A stretch of DNA of 64,000 nt, taken from Odobenus rosmarus divergens (lineage: Eukaryota > Chordata > Mammalia > Carnivora > Odobenidae). The translations under genes were made by a program, and so were the position numbers. Shown in pieces: positions 21,806-33,007 of this stretch. The notes under the pieces were generated by a model. It searched no databases, was not told the origin of the DNA, and was given only the letters and a program-made list of their open reading frames with translations. Every line of letters begins with the position of its first letter. Position 1 is the first letter of the stretch. Location of the stretch: NCBI RefSeq assembly GCF_000321225.1, contig NW_004450286.1, positions 529,489 to 593,488 of the forward strand, given 5' to 3'.

Positions 21806-22029
21806 CATGGGGAAGAGAAAGGGACCTAAAAAATCTGTTTTAGAGCCAGCTGCCCTCGGCTGCGGGGGGTCAGCCTGTGGCCTGCAGACCTGGGGACCGA
21901 TTGACATCCCCAGCTCCCCCCTTCCCATACCCCTGTGCCCCCAACAGCGGGACCCAAGAAGCTCAGTCCATTTTGTTGGGTAAAAACTTCATTTATTTTT
22001 AAGTGTAGGATGCAAAAGAAGGATGAAAG

Positions 22030-22175
22030 GAATCTACCATTTACTGGCCTCCTCCTATGTACCGGGCACCATGTGAACGTACGTTCTTCATAACAAGCCT
22101 GAGAATGAAACCCTCTCACTCCCCCATTGACGGCTGGGGAAGGCGAGGCCAGAGAGACGTACTGGTTTATTCCTA
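22030..22175 (-). mobile_element. MIR SINE, minus strand
   Basis: ACCATTTACTGGCCTCCTCC, ATGTACCGGGCACCATGTG, then CATAACAAGCCTGAGAATG and CGGCTGGGGAAGGCGAGGCC follow reversed MIR order with moderate decay. Confidence 0.6.
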
Positions 22176-22204
22176 GAGACAGCACAGAGGAACTGTTAGC
22201 AGTG

Positions 22205-22375
22205 TGCACTTCGGAGCAGTGACATGTGTGACACTGGGCAAGGGACTAAATCTTGCTGACTCTCAGTTTCCTCAACTGAAAAATAATAGAAATTATGTGA
22301 GACAATGTGTGAGATGAGCATTCAGGAAGATCCAATACACAGTAACTAGTTATTGGGATTATTTTGGTTGGTAAA
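22205..22375 (+). mobile_element. MIR SINE, plus strand
   Basis: GTGTGACACTGGGCAAGGGAC, CTCTCAGTTTCCTCAACTG, AAAAATAATAGAAATTATGTG and AGTTATTGGGATTA follow MIR order from core to tail. Confidence 0.75.
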
Positions 22376-22591
22376 GCTAATGGTAGATTTGTAACCAGGT
22401 GTGTAGGGCCTCAAAACCCCAGAACTTTCCACACCATCACCCTGCCTGTTGAGATGAGTGGCTTACTCAAGCCCCAGAGCCAGGGAGAGCATCACTAGGG
22501 AGCCCAGGCTTGTGCTTTCAGCTTCTCTCCCCTTGGGTTCATTACCCAGGGATCGCCTTTACCTGCCTGCTTGCTGGCTTCACTTGTATGT

Positions 22592-22612
22592 GGGGGGGGG
22601 GGCAGAGGGGGG
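22592..22612 (+). other. Poly(G)-rich, G-quadruplex-prone tract
   Basis: A run of 11 G is followed by CAGA and G6, on the plus strand. Such runs are also error-prone in sequencing. Confidence 0.45.
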
Positions 22613-22794
22613 CACCTCACCTTGTCCCTTCACAGGTTTCACAAAGCCCAGTGAGCCCTGAGGTTTGCAGAACACAGTGAGCCCAGACCAGTCTGCCATC
22701 AAGTAATTTGGAGCACCGTAGGTCAGTTGCGGCCGCACAGTTTCCTCCCCTGCAGAACTTCTCAGAGCCTTTTTCCACCATGAAGCTTGTTATG

Positions 22795-22910
22795 GCTCGG
22801 TGAGAGGGTATATAGTTTGAAATGTTTCCTAATTTATTGACCAGGGGAGTTTGGGGAGGCAGGAACCCCTAAAACACATTCATGTTAACAATTCTTTGGT
22901 GGGAGGGCTG
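22795..22910. promoter_or_regulatory. Candidate noncoding element, weak
   Basis: An AT-rich patch with GTTTCCTAATTTATTGACC and CATGTTAACAATTCTTTGG (a SOX-like AACAAT core) sits in GC-rich DNA. Evidence is composition only. Confidence 0.2.
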
Positions 22911-24540
22911 TTTCTTGGGCATCAGGGTGCAATCCCCAATTTCTGCATCACTCATTGTAACTTTGGAAACCCCACTTGGCCTCTTATGACTTGAAGGGCA
23001 TCCCTGGATATATTTGGGTCAGCTGGAGCCCAGGACAGAAGGTGGCAAGCAGAAAAGAAAGGATCAGAGCCACGCCGGGGTTAGCCCAGCACAAACCATT
23101 GTGTGCGCTTGGCAAGCACCTTCCTTCCCCAGGCCTTTAGTTTCCCCACCTGTTAGACTGGATGAGCTCGAAGGGTCATCCCGTTCAGGCTTTGTGTGCT
23201 CCGGCATCTGCAGGGCAGAAGGAGTCCTGACTCCTCTTGGGCTGTCTGCTCCAGCCTCCTCCAGCCCCACCCGCTCCTTCGACCCCACCCCCACCCCAGG
23301 AAAATGACAAAGGAGCCAACAGACCGACCCAGGCTTAATGTAGCTGGAGCAAATTAATAATTGATGCACAAAGAGACAAGATCTGCCTCAGAGGGATGTG
23401 AGGAAGGGGAGGAGGCTGGAGCACACGAAGGAGAACAGTTCTGCTTGGGCCCCGGCTGGGTGCACGGTGGTCTCTTGTGGCAACAGGACATTGCCCAGGC
23501 ACCTGGGAGGTGGCTGCCCTGGGACCCCTGTCAGGCTCTGCCCAGTGAGACTTGAGGCTATGGCCCTGGGGACACTGCCTTGGCCATTGGTGAGGATAGG
23601 GTGTTGGGGGTTGTTTCTGCTTCAGATCCACAGGGCCTAGCCTAGTTGGAGCCTGGCCCTGCCCCATGGTTTCTTCAAGTTGGGTGGCCCTGGCGTGACG
23701 TCACCAGAACATGCGGCAGTGGAAAGCAGGTGGGCTTAGGGGACCCTTGGAGTGGGTCTGGTCTGGGACCCCCAGGCTGCCCCCAGATTGCTGTCCACAC
23801 CCCTGGCCTAGGGAATCTGCATATCTGGGCTAGTCTGTGACCTTGCAGCAGGACCCAGGCCAATCCTTTGTCTCTCTGGGCCTCTGCAATGTTGGGGGTG
23901 GGGTGGGGGGGGCAAGTGATTGCCAGCCTCTTCAGTCTTGCTCACACCCCAGTGCTGAGCCTGAGGGCCAGCCTGGCACAGCATCCACCCTGGGGACAGA
24001 GGTGGAAGGTGGAGGGGGCAGTGGAGCCTGGTCTATCTCAGAAGGTCCCCTCCTAGTCAACATTCAAGCCAATTTGTCCCTCTCAGGAGGACGAGGGGTG
24101 TCCAGGAGCTGGCAAGCCCTCACACGCTCAACACGCTCGCTCCCAGGATTCCAGGAGCGAAGGGGTTATCAGAATGCATCAGCTCTATCCCCAGGACTGT
24201 CACTACCAGACACATCAGCACAACACGAGAAGAAATCACTTGTTTTTATTCTCTGCATTACATCTTGTGTTCTTGCGAACCTGTGCAACCGGCCTACAGC
24301 GACAGGCAGAGACTCTCCTTGCTCGGCCCGCCCTCCCCAGGGCCCCCCCGGCCGGCCCTCCGGGGGGTGGGGTGGGGGAGGCAGGACAGTTGGTCCTCCC
24401 TGCTGTCCTCATGCTGAGGCTGCTTGACAGTCAGATCCGCCCGGATGCTGGGAGGGAAGGAGTCTATCAGGCCGAGGGGAAAGGGGAGAGGGCAGCCCTG
24501 TTTCCCGGTGGCCAGGGAGGGGGCCGGGCCAGGAGGTGAG
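22911..24540. other. GC-rich sequence with short MIR fragments and G tracts
   Basis: MIR-like pieces on the plus strand lie at 23100-23165 (GGCCTTTAGTTTCCCCACC) and 23835-23890 (GTGACCTTGCAGCAGG). An AT-rich patch, AAATTAATAATTGATGC, is at 23350. G-quadruplex-prone runs occur at 23894-23912 (G5-T-G4-T-G8) and 24362-24381 (G6-T-G4-T-G5-A-GG). Open frames here of up to 196 codons have no domain and are not called. Confidence 0.45.
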
Positions 24541-24544
24541 GCCA

Positions 24545-24745
24545 ATCACAGCTGCCCTTACTCTGTGCTGACGTGGGGCCAGAGGATCTGGGTCACCTCG
24601 TCTAAGTGTCACAAGCACCCCAAAAGCTGAAAATTATCTGTCCTGTCTTACACGAGGCCATGGAGACCCACTTGTCCAAGTTGGCAGAGCTGGTATGGGA
24701 AGGGCCAGGACCTGTCCTGTTAGAATCCCTGTCTGACTCTAGAGC
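24545..24745 (-). mobile_element. MIR SINE, minus strand, diverged
   Basis: ATTATCTGTCCTGTCTTACACG, AGGCCATGGAGACCC and TCCAAGTTGGCAGAGCTGG track the reversed MIR core and flank. Confidence 0.5.
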
Positions 24746-24879
24746 CTGTCCCCTTATCTTCTGGTTCACGTTCTCATTCTGCATTCATTAAATAAACATT
24801 TCTTAATATCTGTTCCACACGTACTCAAGCCTGACCATGCATTAGAATCTGGGGGGTTGTTGGAAGCCTGATGCCCCGG

Positions 24880-25570
24880 TGTTTGAAGGGAAGGAAACCA
24901 CACGAGCAAAGGCCCATAGGGGAGAGGAAGCCCCACCCACTCAGAGAAAGGAAGATGTGTGCGGCGGGAGCCTTGAGTTAGAGGCAGGAGGTGCGGAGGA
25001 GGCTACAGACACTTCCAGGCCACAGCGAAGAGCTTGAACTTTACCCTCGGTCAATGGATGGCATCAGAGGGTTTTAAATAAGAAGGTGGCATAGCCGGGC
25101 CAATGTTCTGGAAAGATCTCGTTAGCTCTGGAGTTCTGCATGGGTTGAAAGGGGATGGGGAAAAGGGGCGAGGCTGGAGCTAGATGGCATTCATGCCGGT
25201 GAAGGTGGCAAGAACCTGCCCCAGGGGTACGACCATGGTGGTGACAACTGAGGACAGACATTTAACAGGTGAAATATGCACTTCATGCTTGCTTGGCCGG
25301 GAGCAGATGGGAAAGCCAAGGTTGGCCCCTGGGACTCGCTTTGGGTAACAGATGAATGGTGCATGAAGTTAGCAGGCTCCAGACAGGGAGAAGCTTGGTC
25401 ACTTTGGGACAGCTTGGGTCTGAGGTTCCCGACGGACCTCCAAGTAGAGGTGTCCACCCATCAGCAAATATCTGGGGTCTGAAGCTGAAGAGAGAGGCCT
25501 GGGCTGCGGGTGGAAGCTTCAAAGGCACCAGCATGATGGATGGGGAAGCCTTGGGGGTAGAAACCTTGCC
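24880..25570 (-). mobile_element. L2 LINE, minus strand, long copy
   Basis: AAGAGCTTGAACTTTACCC, CAGAGGGTTTTAAATAAGAAG, GTGGCATAGCCGGGCC, GACCTCCAAGTAGAGGTGTCC and GAGAGGCCTGGGCTGCGGG follow, in reverse, the L2 3' ORF end and flank. It spans nearly 700 bases, among the longest repeats in the GC-rich part. Confidence 0.7.
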
Positions 25571-26740
25571 AAGGCAGAGGGCAAGAGAGAGTGACAAGAG
25601 GAGAAAGTGCCACCAGAATCCTGAGAACAAGCAACATATGGGGCGAGCAGAAAGAGAAGGAGTCTGAAAAGTCTCAGCCATCCATGCAGTTGAACAACAA
25701 ACCCTGCTGTACCGGGACCCAAGCACTGACCACGGCGTCCCTCATACAGGGTGGCTCCTGGGACTGTCCCAACCGGGAGCCAGTTCATGTGCCCTTCCCC
25801 GCTCCCGCCCTGATGGAAGTTCATGTCCCCTGGTGCCAGGGGGTCCCACCGAGTCTTCTCCCTGGCCCTGTGAGGACGCAGGTGGAACTGAGCCCAGAGC
25901 TAGGGGAGGGGACCGGGGAGGACGTCGTCCAGCAGAGGGGACAGACTGAAGGAGGACCCAGGGATGAGAGCAGCTTGGTGCTCCATGGCATCATCATCTC
26001 TCTGGATTTGGGATCTAGGATTCTTTGGTCGCAGCCAGAAAGCAGGGCTGGTGGCCTTGGCTCATGGTTGGTTCCTGCGAGCCCAGAGGCTACCCCAGAA
26101 GTTGTACAGGAGACAGGCGTCAGGGCGGGGGGGCGGGGGGCGCTGTAGCAGAGCCATCCCGCTGGCTTCCCTGAAGTCCCCAGTCACGCAGTTGGCTCCC
26201 TGCGTCTCCTGATGGGGCTCTGCCCTGCCACTGCGCTGCCCCACACCCGTCCCAGCCCCCTTGATCCTCGGGAGAAAATCCCAGGTGCATTCCACACGGT
26301 CTCAGAGGGACCCCGAGTTGCCCAGGGCAGTCCCCTGCTTCGTGGTGGCTCTCCTCCCTTCCCACCTTCCTCTCTCCTTCTCACAGCGCTTCCGGGGTCA
26401 TCTCCCCCCCGCAAAACAAAATCCCTTGCCCTCAAATCCTTGTCCCAGAGTCGGCTCTGGGAGGACCCTGCAGGAGGCCGGGGCCAGGGCCAGGGGTGAG
26501 GACATGACCTTCATTCCTCCTCAGGGCCACTGAGACCTCTCCCCTCACCCCTGCCTGCCAAGAGCTCTGTGCCTATTGCCTCCAGCAGCGCCCCCCTCAC
26601 CCCACTCTGCTTCCCCTTCTGCCCCTTGGATGTGCTCAGCGAAACCCGGGGTCTTGGGGAGGCTCATCCCTGGCTGGGCTGGGCGGAATGGTGTGGGCTG
26701 TGGCCGCTAAGGGTGACTGATAGCAGAGGCCACGCGGGGC
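25571..26740. other. Unique GC-rich sequence
   Basis: No gene or repeat is recognised. A G-rich block, GGGCGGGGGGGCGGGGGG (26123-26140), is G-quadruplex-prone. Overlapping open frames on both strands reflect low stop-codon density in GC-rich DNA. Confidence 0.35.
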
Positions 26741-26744
26741 TGGA

Positions 26745-27080
26745 GAAGGAGCAGCAATTAGCTGCTGCTGTGACGGCCGAGACAGGGCGGCTAAATGGGC
26801 CCATTAGAGGGCATTAGTGAAGCAACTGGACGGGCCTGAACCGAGATGCACCCCCTTCCCTCACTGCCTCGCTGGGGCTGGGGCTGGGGAGCTTTACCTG
26901 AGACCTGTCAGGGACTGTGCGCCCCAGTGAGAGCTGCTTTGAAGGGGGGTGCCTCTGTCCTGCAGCCACGGCCCCCGGAGGCGGAGTGCGCATCTGCGGT
27001 CATTTGGAGCCCGCTTGCCGAGTGATGCCCGGCCAGATAATGGCTTTAATGGGGCCTCGTACGCAGAGCACTTAACACAC
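26745..27080. promoter_or_regulatory. Candidate noncoding element, weak
   Basis: CAGCAATTAGCTGCTGCTG, CTAAATGGGCCCATTAG (a near-palindrome around GGGCCC), GGGCATTAGTGAAG and AGATAATGGCTTTAATGGGG sit in a G/C-rich setting. ATTA cores recur. There is no direct test of function. Confidence 0.22.
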
Positions 27081-27094
27081 TTCCCAGAGCCAGG

Positions 27095-27205
27095 TCCCAG
27101 ACGTTAGCTCATTAGCTCAAACCTCTGAGGCCCATTTCACAGATGGGGGAGGGGGAGGGACCCATGAAGTGACATGTTAAAGGTTAACCACATGGTTCTT
27201 TGTCC
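27095..27205 (-). mobile_element. MIR SINE fragment, minus strand
   Basis: GCTCATTAGCTCAAACCTC, then CCCATTTCACAGATGGGGG and GTTAAAGGTTAACC resemble the reversed MIR core. Confidence 0.5.
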
Positions 27206-27404
27206 CAAACCAAGCCTATCTGGCCTGGCCCCAGCGACTCTCATGCCCCCGAGACCTGTGGGACTGGGCTTTAGTCACCTGTAGCTCCAGGGTCAGGTGT
27301 TCGGCCGGCACGGAGCAGGTGCTTCTCAAAGTGGTTGCTGAGGAAGATGAGGACCCGGCAGTCGCCGAAGCCCCCAGCCCCGGCTTCCCGATGCCCTGGC
27401 TGCG

Positions 27405-27625
27405 CAGTGTGGTGTCGTGGGATCCAGCAGACGTGGGCTGGAATCCTGGTTGGATCATTTACTTGCTGTGTCCCATGGCCAAATTACTTCATCTCCCAGA
27501 GCTTCTTTGTCCCCACCTGTGGAATGGGGCTAATGATAGGACCTGCTCCCAGGGTACCAAGGGTTAAATGAGACACCATGCGCAGAGAGCTAAGGGGGCA
27601 CTTAGCACGTAAGTGTGCCAGAAAT
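27405..27625 (+). mobile_element. MIR SINE, nearly full length, plus strand
   Basis: It runs from GGGATCCAGCAGACGTGGG, through CTGGAATCCTGG, TGCTGTGTCCCATGGCC, TTCTTTGTCCCCACCTGTGG and AATGGGGCTAATGATAGGACC, to GGGGCACTTAGCACGTAAG. This is the full MIR order from tRNA-like head to 3' part. Confidence 0.8.
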
Positions 27626-28660
27626 GGCGAGGCTGTCACCTTCGCTTTCATCATTACCCACTTAGACAGTGGGTGACATTGGAAGTGCTGGTCTAAACAG
27701 CAGTCATGGCTACTGGAAGGTGACCCAGGGCTGGACTTGAAGAAGCAGCAAGAAAAGAGGAGGGAAGACTTGGAGGGAAAGCCCAGGCCGGCTCCATGGC
27801 AAACTTTCTGGTCTGTCCTCCAGACATGCAAGGGTGGGGCTCCACGACCTCTGAGGGCACTGCGGCTCTAAAAGCCTCACACGTGACAAGGCGGGGGCCC
27901 TGCCAGGGAGGGGCCGCAGGACGGGGACAGCCCGGAGGAGCAGGTCTGCGTGAGGGTGGCCCTGAGCCGGGGCCAACAGCCATCCGTGGCTCTGAAAACA
28001 TCCCTGCTGACACTGTGCCCAGCCCACCCATCATAAGGTGGAGCCGTGGAGGTTTGGGGACAGGGGCACCAGTTGTCCTCAGCTGTCCCTGCTGGAAGGG
28101 GGCTGCTTGGCTGGGGAGACGGGAGGGGGTGGAGGGTGTGCAGGCTTTGCTGCAGTTGGCCTGGGCTTACAGCAAAAGTGTCTCTCCCTCGGGGCAGCGG
28201 GAAGGGGCCCCCAGCCCCCGGCACTGTCACCCTGCCCAACTCCGGAGGAGCCCCCCATGTTATGAATATGGAATAAACCTGCCAACCCCCCACTAATCTC
28301 CTCTTGTTTTCCTTTCTGCACCTATTATTAAATTCCAGCTGTGTCTGGGCAAATAGACACCGGGTCCTCTCTCCAGTGCCCAGAGGGGAAACTGAGGCAG
28401 AGGAAAGCTGGTGACTTGCAACCAACCGAGAGTCACTGCAGTTCTGGGGGTATCTGAGGAGGGAGGGTACACAGATGACCCAAGTGTGCCCTTGAGAATG
28501 GAATGGAAGTGCACCCGGGCCCCACACTGTCAGTAACCCACTCTCCTTTCCTGCATCTCCTCTCATCTGCCCCTTTCAGGACCCCTGCAGGGAAGGCAAG
28601 AGGGAGAACTAATCGGCCCTTTCCACAGGTGAGGAAATTGAGGCCCCTGGAGGAGCCACG
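27626..28660. other. GC-rich unique sequence with MIR scraps and an AT island
   Basis: An AT-richer island at 28255-28345 has TTATGAATATGGAATAAACC and CCTATTATTAAATTCC. MIR-like scraps lie at 28375-28440 (GAGGGGAAACTGAGGCAG) and 28615-28650 (CACAGGTGAGGAAATTGAGG). A 229-codon frame on the minus strand (27877-28566) crosses a MIR scrap and lacks a domain, so it is not called. Confidence 0.35.
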
Positions 28661-28664
28661 CTGT

Positions 28665-28795
28665 GTCGAATGCTCTTATTGAACACTGTTTATTTTTAAT
28701 GAAAATTATGAACAGGAAACCACAAAGACAATATCTCAAATGCCCTGAACCTCCAAGAGGGAGTTGTTTTGTTCCTGGTATTTGACCAACGTCCA
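28665..28795. promoter_or_regulatory. Candidate conserved noncoding element
   Basis: An AT-rich block has TGTTTATTTTTAATG (forkhead-like), AATGAAAATTATGAAC, AAACCACAAAG (RUNX-like AACCACA) and TTGTTTTGTTCC. It is sharply bounded by GC-rich sequence. Inferred only. Confidence 0.33.
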
Positions 28796-29710
28796 AGTTT
28801 GCGGGGTTTCCAGAACTTGTCAGTGCAGGGTCGGGCTCTGCGGGGCCTCTGGCAAACCACAGGTGGCTTAAGGAGCGAACAGTGGGGTAAATGGTTTGGG
28901 GGCGCCCCTGCTGGGTTGGCTGCTCGTAACTCTAGCCTGCCTTCCTGCTCTCTGATCCTCAAGACCAAAGGGCAGGCTCTGGATTTCTCCGCTCACTGGG
29001 TAGCTCTGCCTCCTTCTCCCACTGGAGCCCTTTCAGCCTGGCCTGCCTCCTGCAGGTTGTGCGAGCCCAAGGCCAAGGAGCACTGGGTGCCACAGCAGGG
29101 TGCGAATGTTACCCTGGACTTGTCCAGAGCACACCACACCCGGCACCCTGCAGGTCACCATTCCCATCTGACTTCGATGCCATTTGAACAAAGGAGTCTA
29201 CCCTGCTGGGGGAAAACTCCACCCACCCGCATCTCTCATCTGCTAGCAGGTAGTGCCTGCTGCTAGGGCCACCATGAGGACTGGAAGGAGTGCAGGTAAA
29301 ACACTTGGCCTGCACCGGGCCTGGGGGAGCTCTGGGAGAAGGGCAGCCCTGAGTTCTTTGTTGTCAGCATTCAGTGCTGTGCTGAGACACCAGGGGGAAG
29401 TGCACAGGACGCACGGTCCCCGCTCTCCGGGAGCGCAGACCTGTCTTCCCAACCCTCAGGTGAGGTCAGCTCAGGTGTGGCCTCCCCCAGAAGACTTCAG
29501 CCCAGCCCAGCCTAGCCTGGAGGTTAGGTTAGGACCCGGCTCCCATTACCCCTGCCTTGCTGCTCCAAGTGTGTCTGCTCTTCCAGGGGCTGAGGCCCAT
29601 TAGCCAGGGGCCAAATATGGATTGAGAGGGTCCCTGGCACATGGCACAGAGCCGCAGCTAAAGAAACGTGTAGAATGAATGACCATCGAGCTTCTGTCTT
29701 CCTCCGGTAC
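28796..29710. other. Unique sequence
   Basis: No gene or clear repeat is recognised. A 165-codon open frame (28769-29266) shows no domain or exon structure. Confidence 0.3.
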
Positions 29711-29714
29711 CCAC

Positions 29715-29880
29715 CTGTTGCTGCTTTGTGAATGTGGGGCCTGGTGCTGCGTGTTTATTTTCCTGACTTCACTTAATCCTCACGAGAGCTTAGAGGGAGC
29801 TATTGTCTGCATTTTACAGGTGAGGAAGCTCTGAGGTGCTTGCCCTATCAGCCAGGCTCTAACTAGAAGAAGAGAAGAGC
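29715..29880 (-). mobile_element. MIR SINE, minus strand
   Basis: TTAATCCTCACGAGAGCTTAG, GGAGCTATTGTCTGCATTTTACAG, GGTGAGGAAGCTCTGAGG and GCCAGGCTCTAACTAG follow reversed MIR order. Confidence 0.75.
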
Positions 29881-31150
29881 CCTCTAATATTTATGACAGA
29901 GGGATTTAGTGCCGGGGAATTGGTTTCCCAGGTGGTGGAGGAGCTGCGAGGTACTGCCTGGGTGCGGGCATTCGCAATGGGGCGAGGCGGCGGCCAACTG
30001 AGGCTAGAAGCCAGGGAGGAGCTGGGGCCTCGTGGGCATATCCTGCAGAAGCTGGACTCACTCAGGAGATGCCACCCAAGGCAGAGAGGGAAGGGAGAAA
30101 TAGGGCCGGGTCAGGAGCACCAAGCCCAGAGGGCTTCCCCCAGGTCCACGGTAAGAAGTGGTCCTGAGGCTCTGTTCCAGGCCTGCCTCACTTCCACCTG
30201 GGTTCCCCATCCCCTCGCCCCAGGGTGCCCCACCTCTGCCCTCGTCACCTGGGCTCTGCCCTTCCTGCTGGCCCCAGCCGCTCAGCCCCCCGAGTCCCCG
30301 CAGGGCGGCCTGCATCCTGGATGGGCCGCCTTCCGTCCCGGCTGCTGGCCGCCAGCCACCTCCACCAGGGGCCCCTGCACACAGTGGGTGCCACATGGCT
30401 CCGTGCCAGCCCCAAAGATGCTCATCTCCACTCCCCCTGGCCACAGCGCTTCATGGTGTGCCACCGTCCCTGGCTGGCAGGCCTCACAGTGGCCACTCCC
30501 AGTTCTGCCCTCTCCCGGGCCCCGGGAGTCCTTCTCACGAGGGACGGATCCCACGGGCCTCCCCACGTGCTGTGGCTCACCCCCACGACAGTGCATCTCC
30601 TTTGACCACCCCCCGTCCGCTGTCAGAAGCAAGCACGTCACACAGCTGTCTGCAGCCTCTGTCCCCACTGCCCCCCGCCCCGCCCCGCCGCCCCCACTGC
30701 CAGGGAAGCTCGGCTCTTGGCGAGGTCTCCTGTGACACCCAGCTGGCCATTCCCCTGCTGTCTTCCTTAGGGCCCAGCAGCATCTGGCCCAGATGTGCGT
30801 CCCACGAGCTCCAGCACACGGTAGGCGCTCACTGCAGATCTGTGGAGCGAACGCATAATCCCAGGGTACTCGTCAGAAAACGGAGTCCCAAGAGAAGCCT
30901 GCTGTGTGGTATGGTTACAGAGCTGGGGACAGCTGAGACGGCCCGGGTCCCCCGCACGGCCTGCCCTGTCTGCGTCTTGCCCACTGGGGCTCAGGCCTGA
31001 CGGACGGCTGAGCGGAGAGGGCGGTGGGGGGCAGGAGGCCTGGGAGCCCCATGGACCTGCCTGTAGACCCTCCCGCCCGCGCCTGTCCACCTGTGATAGA
31101 TGCTCAGCTCTGAGGTTTGCTCTTGATTCCTCCCCTCTCTCTCTTTTTCT
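29881..31150. other. GC- and CpG-richer unique block
   Basis: This is the most CpG-dense kilobase I noticed, for example 30285-30360 and 30670-30720 (CCCGCCCCGCCCCGCCG). It might be a weak CpG island, but I see no promoter motif or first exon attached. Two overlapping 280-codon frames (29893-30735 and 30158-31000) are Pro/Ser/Gly/Arg-rich with no domain. A MIR-like scrap lies near 30810-30900. Confidence 0.3.
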
Positions 31151-31154
31151 CCCC

Positions 31155-31255
31155 ACTGGGTCTTTTTAGGCAGTAATTACAGCCGAAGTGGACAATCTGT
31201 CTTTTTATTTTTAGGCTTTGACGCTCAGACACCAGGCCCTGGACAGCGAGCATTG
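31155..31255. promoter_or_regulatory. Candidate conserved noncoding element
   Basis: GCAGTAATTACAGCCG (TAATTA core, about 31174-31179), GGACAATCTGTC (SOX-like ACAAT) and TTTTTATTTTTAGG form an AT-rich patch bounded by GC-rich DNA. Confidence 0.3.
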
Positions 31256-31969
31256 CCTAGAAATAGGTGGCTGACACCCAAGTGAGGCTCTGTCGGGGCT
31301 GATGGTGCGCAGGGGTGGTGGGGAGGGGTGGGGTGTGGATGCGCACAACCCTGCAACAGGCTGGGACGTGGGGAGAGCCTTGCCCGGGGAGCCAGGAGAC
31401 CTGGGGTCCGGACCCTTCTGTTCTGTGACCTCGGGCAGGTCCCTGGCCCTCCCCGCGCCTTACTGTCCAGCCCAGGCACAAGGAAGGGAGGCCCAGATAA
31501 GCTGCACAGGTTTCCAGATGACGTCTCCAGGGCGGAGGGCCCCAGGGCCGGTCGGGAGGGGCTTTCCTGGAGTCACTGTGCTGAGAGATAACAGGAAGGA
31601 TGAGCCAGCCCCGGAGAGACACCTCGACGGGGGCTAGCCTGCCAATGAGTGATGGTCCTACATATTGTTAGACCTTTCCTCTCCTCCTCTGTTTCTTCCT
31701 GTGGCCCTCACATGGTCATTGTCCCTAAGTTATATCTGGGTCATCCTTCCTCCTCGGGCTGCCCTCAGTCGGCTCCCCGCCTCACGTAGGGCTCAGGGGC
31801 CACACCATTCCACCCACACAGGCTGACAAACAGGAGGCGCCGGCCGGGGCCTCTGGCTCCAACAGGCCCAGCTGTTTCCTCAGGGTGCCCGGGCCTCAGC
31901 GCAGCTGGCCTGACCGCCCCTCCCCTGCAGGCTGCATCCGTGACCGATCCCCTCAGGGGGGTCATCCAC
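31256..31969. other. Unique GC-rich sequence
   Basis: No gene is recognised. A MIR-like scrap (TTCTGTGACCTCGGGCAGG) is at 31420-31445. Confidence 0.3.
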
Positions 31970-32240
31970 ATATCCACTCACCCAGTCATTCACTTACTCA
32001 TTTAAAAACATTCGGTGGCTGCCAGGTGCTGGAGATAAGCCATGAACAGATGAGGAGCTTTCTTCCTAGTTGGAAGAACAGACAACAAAATCATAACCAA
32101 ATGGAGAAGAAACTTTAGATAAAGATGACAAAAATAAGAAGCGAATGGCATTGGGAATTGGGCAGGGCATCTGTTTCTGGCCTGGCGGTCAACTCATTCG
32201 AGCTAAAGCGGCTTAGGAAGACCATGCTGGCTGCTGGGGA
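31970..32240 (-). mobile_element. L2 LINE 3' end, minus strand
   Basis: CACTCACCCAGTCATTCACTTACTC, TGCCAGGTGCTGGAGATAAG, CATGAACAGATGAGGAGC and AGACAACAAAATCATAACC give the reversed L2 3' end (GAATGAATG tail on the left). Confidence 0.7.
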
Positions 32241-33007
32241 GGGGCTGGGCTCTGGTAGAAGAGGCCAGCTGCCCACCTGGGAGATCAGGAACTTGGCCTA
32301 CACCATTCTCCCCCTCTGGGGCTGAGAAAGCCTCTGGGAGCTTTAGGAGAAATCCCAGCTCAAGTCCAAGATTTCACGGAGCCAAGTCCTCCCAAAACCA
32401 TTTGGCTCCTCTGGGCACGTAGGTCCAGGCCTGTGATGGGGGTTCTTCCCTCTTTGTTCTTCGGGGGCTGTGTCAGAATCGCAGAGGGCTGAGCTACAAG
32501 GCTGCATGTGGAGAAAAGTCCAGCTGTGGACATGGCCCACGCCCCATGGACTGTTGGTAGCAGAGTGGGGGCCATGTTGTCCTCCCTGCACCAAGGGTTT
32601 CAGGCCTTGTGTGAACGGAGGCTCAGGAAAATGGAAGGGGAGGGGTCATGAAGGATACAATTCACAGCTGTCCTCACCTCCAGGAGAAGGTGGTGGCCTG
32701 TTCTTCCAGCTTGGCCCAAGGGCAGGGGGACATTCAGGGTCTTTGAGCCCAATCTGAGCAGCGCCAGGCCTGCCCCAGCCTAGGGTGCCACAGCTGACCC
32801 CGACTCCCGGCGGCAGGCGTAGTCAGAACTTATCTCTCAGGCAAGTCCCTGGGCCTCAGGAAGGGATTGGGACAGCAGGAGGAAACAGCCCATCCTCGAG
32901 GCCAAGGGCACCGGCTGAGCTCTGAGCCTGGGTGGGAGGATCCTAGTCAAGGTGGCCCCTGGACCTCCACTTGGAGGGTTGGGGTTGGAGGCTGGACAAG
33001 GCAGCTT
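32241..33007. other. Unique sequence
   Basis: No gene or repeat that I can name lies here. Confidence 0.3.

Noticed and set aside
23837..24427. 196-codon plus-strand frame as a gene
   Set aside because: It begins in a MIR trace and runs through a poly(G) run; composition explains the openness.
27877..28566. 229-codon minus-strand frame as a gene
   Set aside because: It crosses a MIR scrap and an AT-rich noncoding-looking patch and resembles no protein family.
29893..31000. Two overlapping 280-codon frames on the plus strand as genes
   Set aside because: They are different frames of the same GC-rich DNA, rich in Pro, Ser, Gly and Arg, without domain, conserved motif or exon structure. Low stop density in GC-rich DNA explains them.
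30200..31100. CpG-island promoter
   Set aside because: CpG density appears only moderate by eye and there is no first-exon or transcription-start evidence; kept only as a low-confidence regional note.
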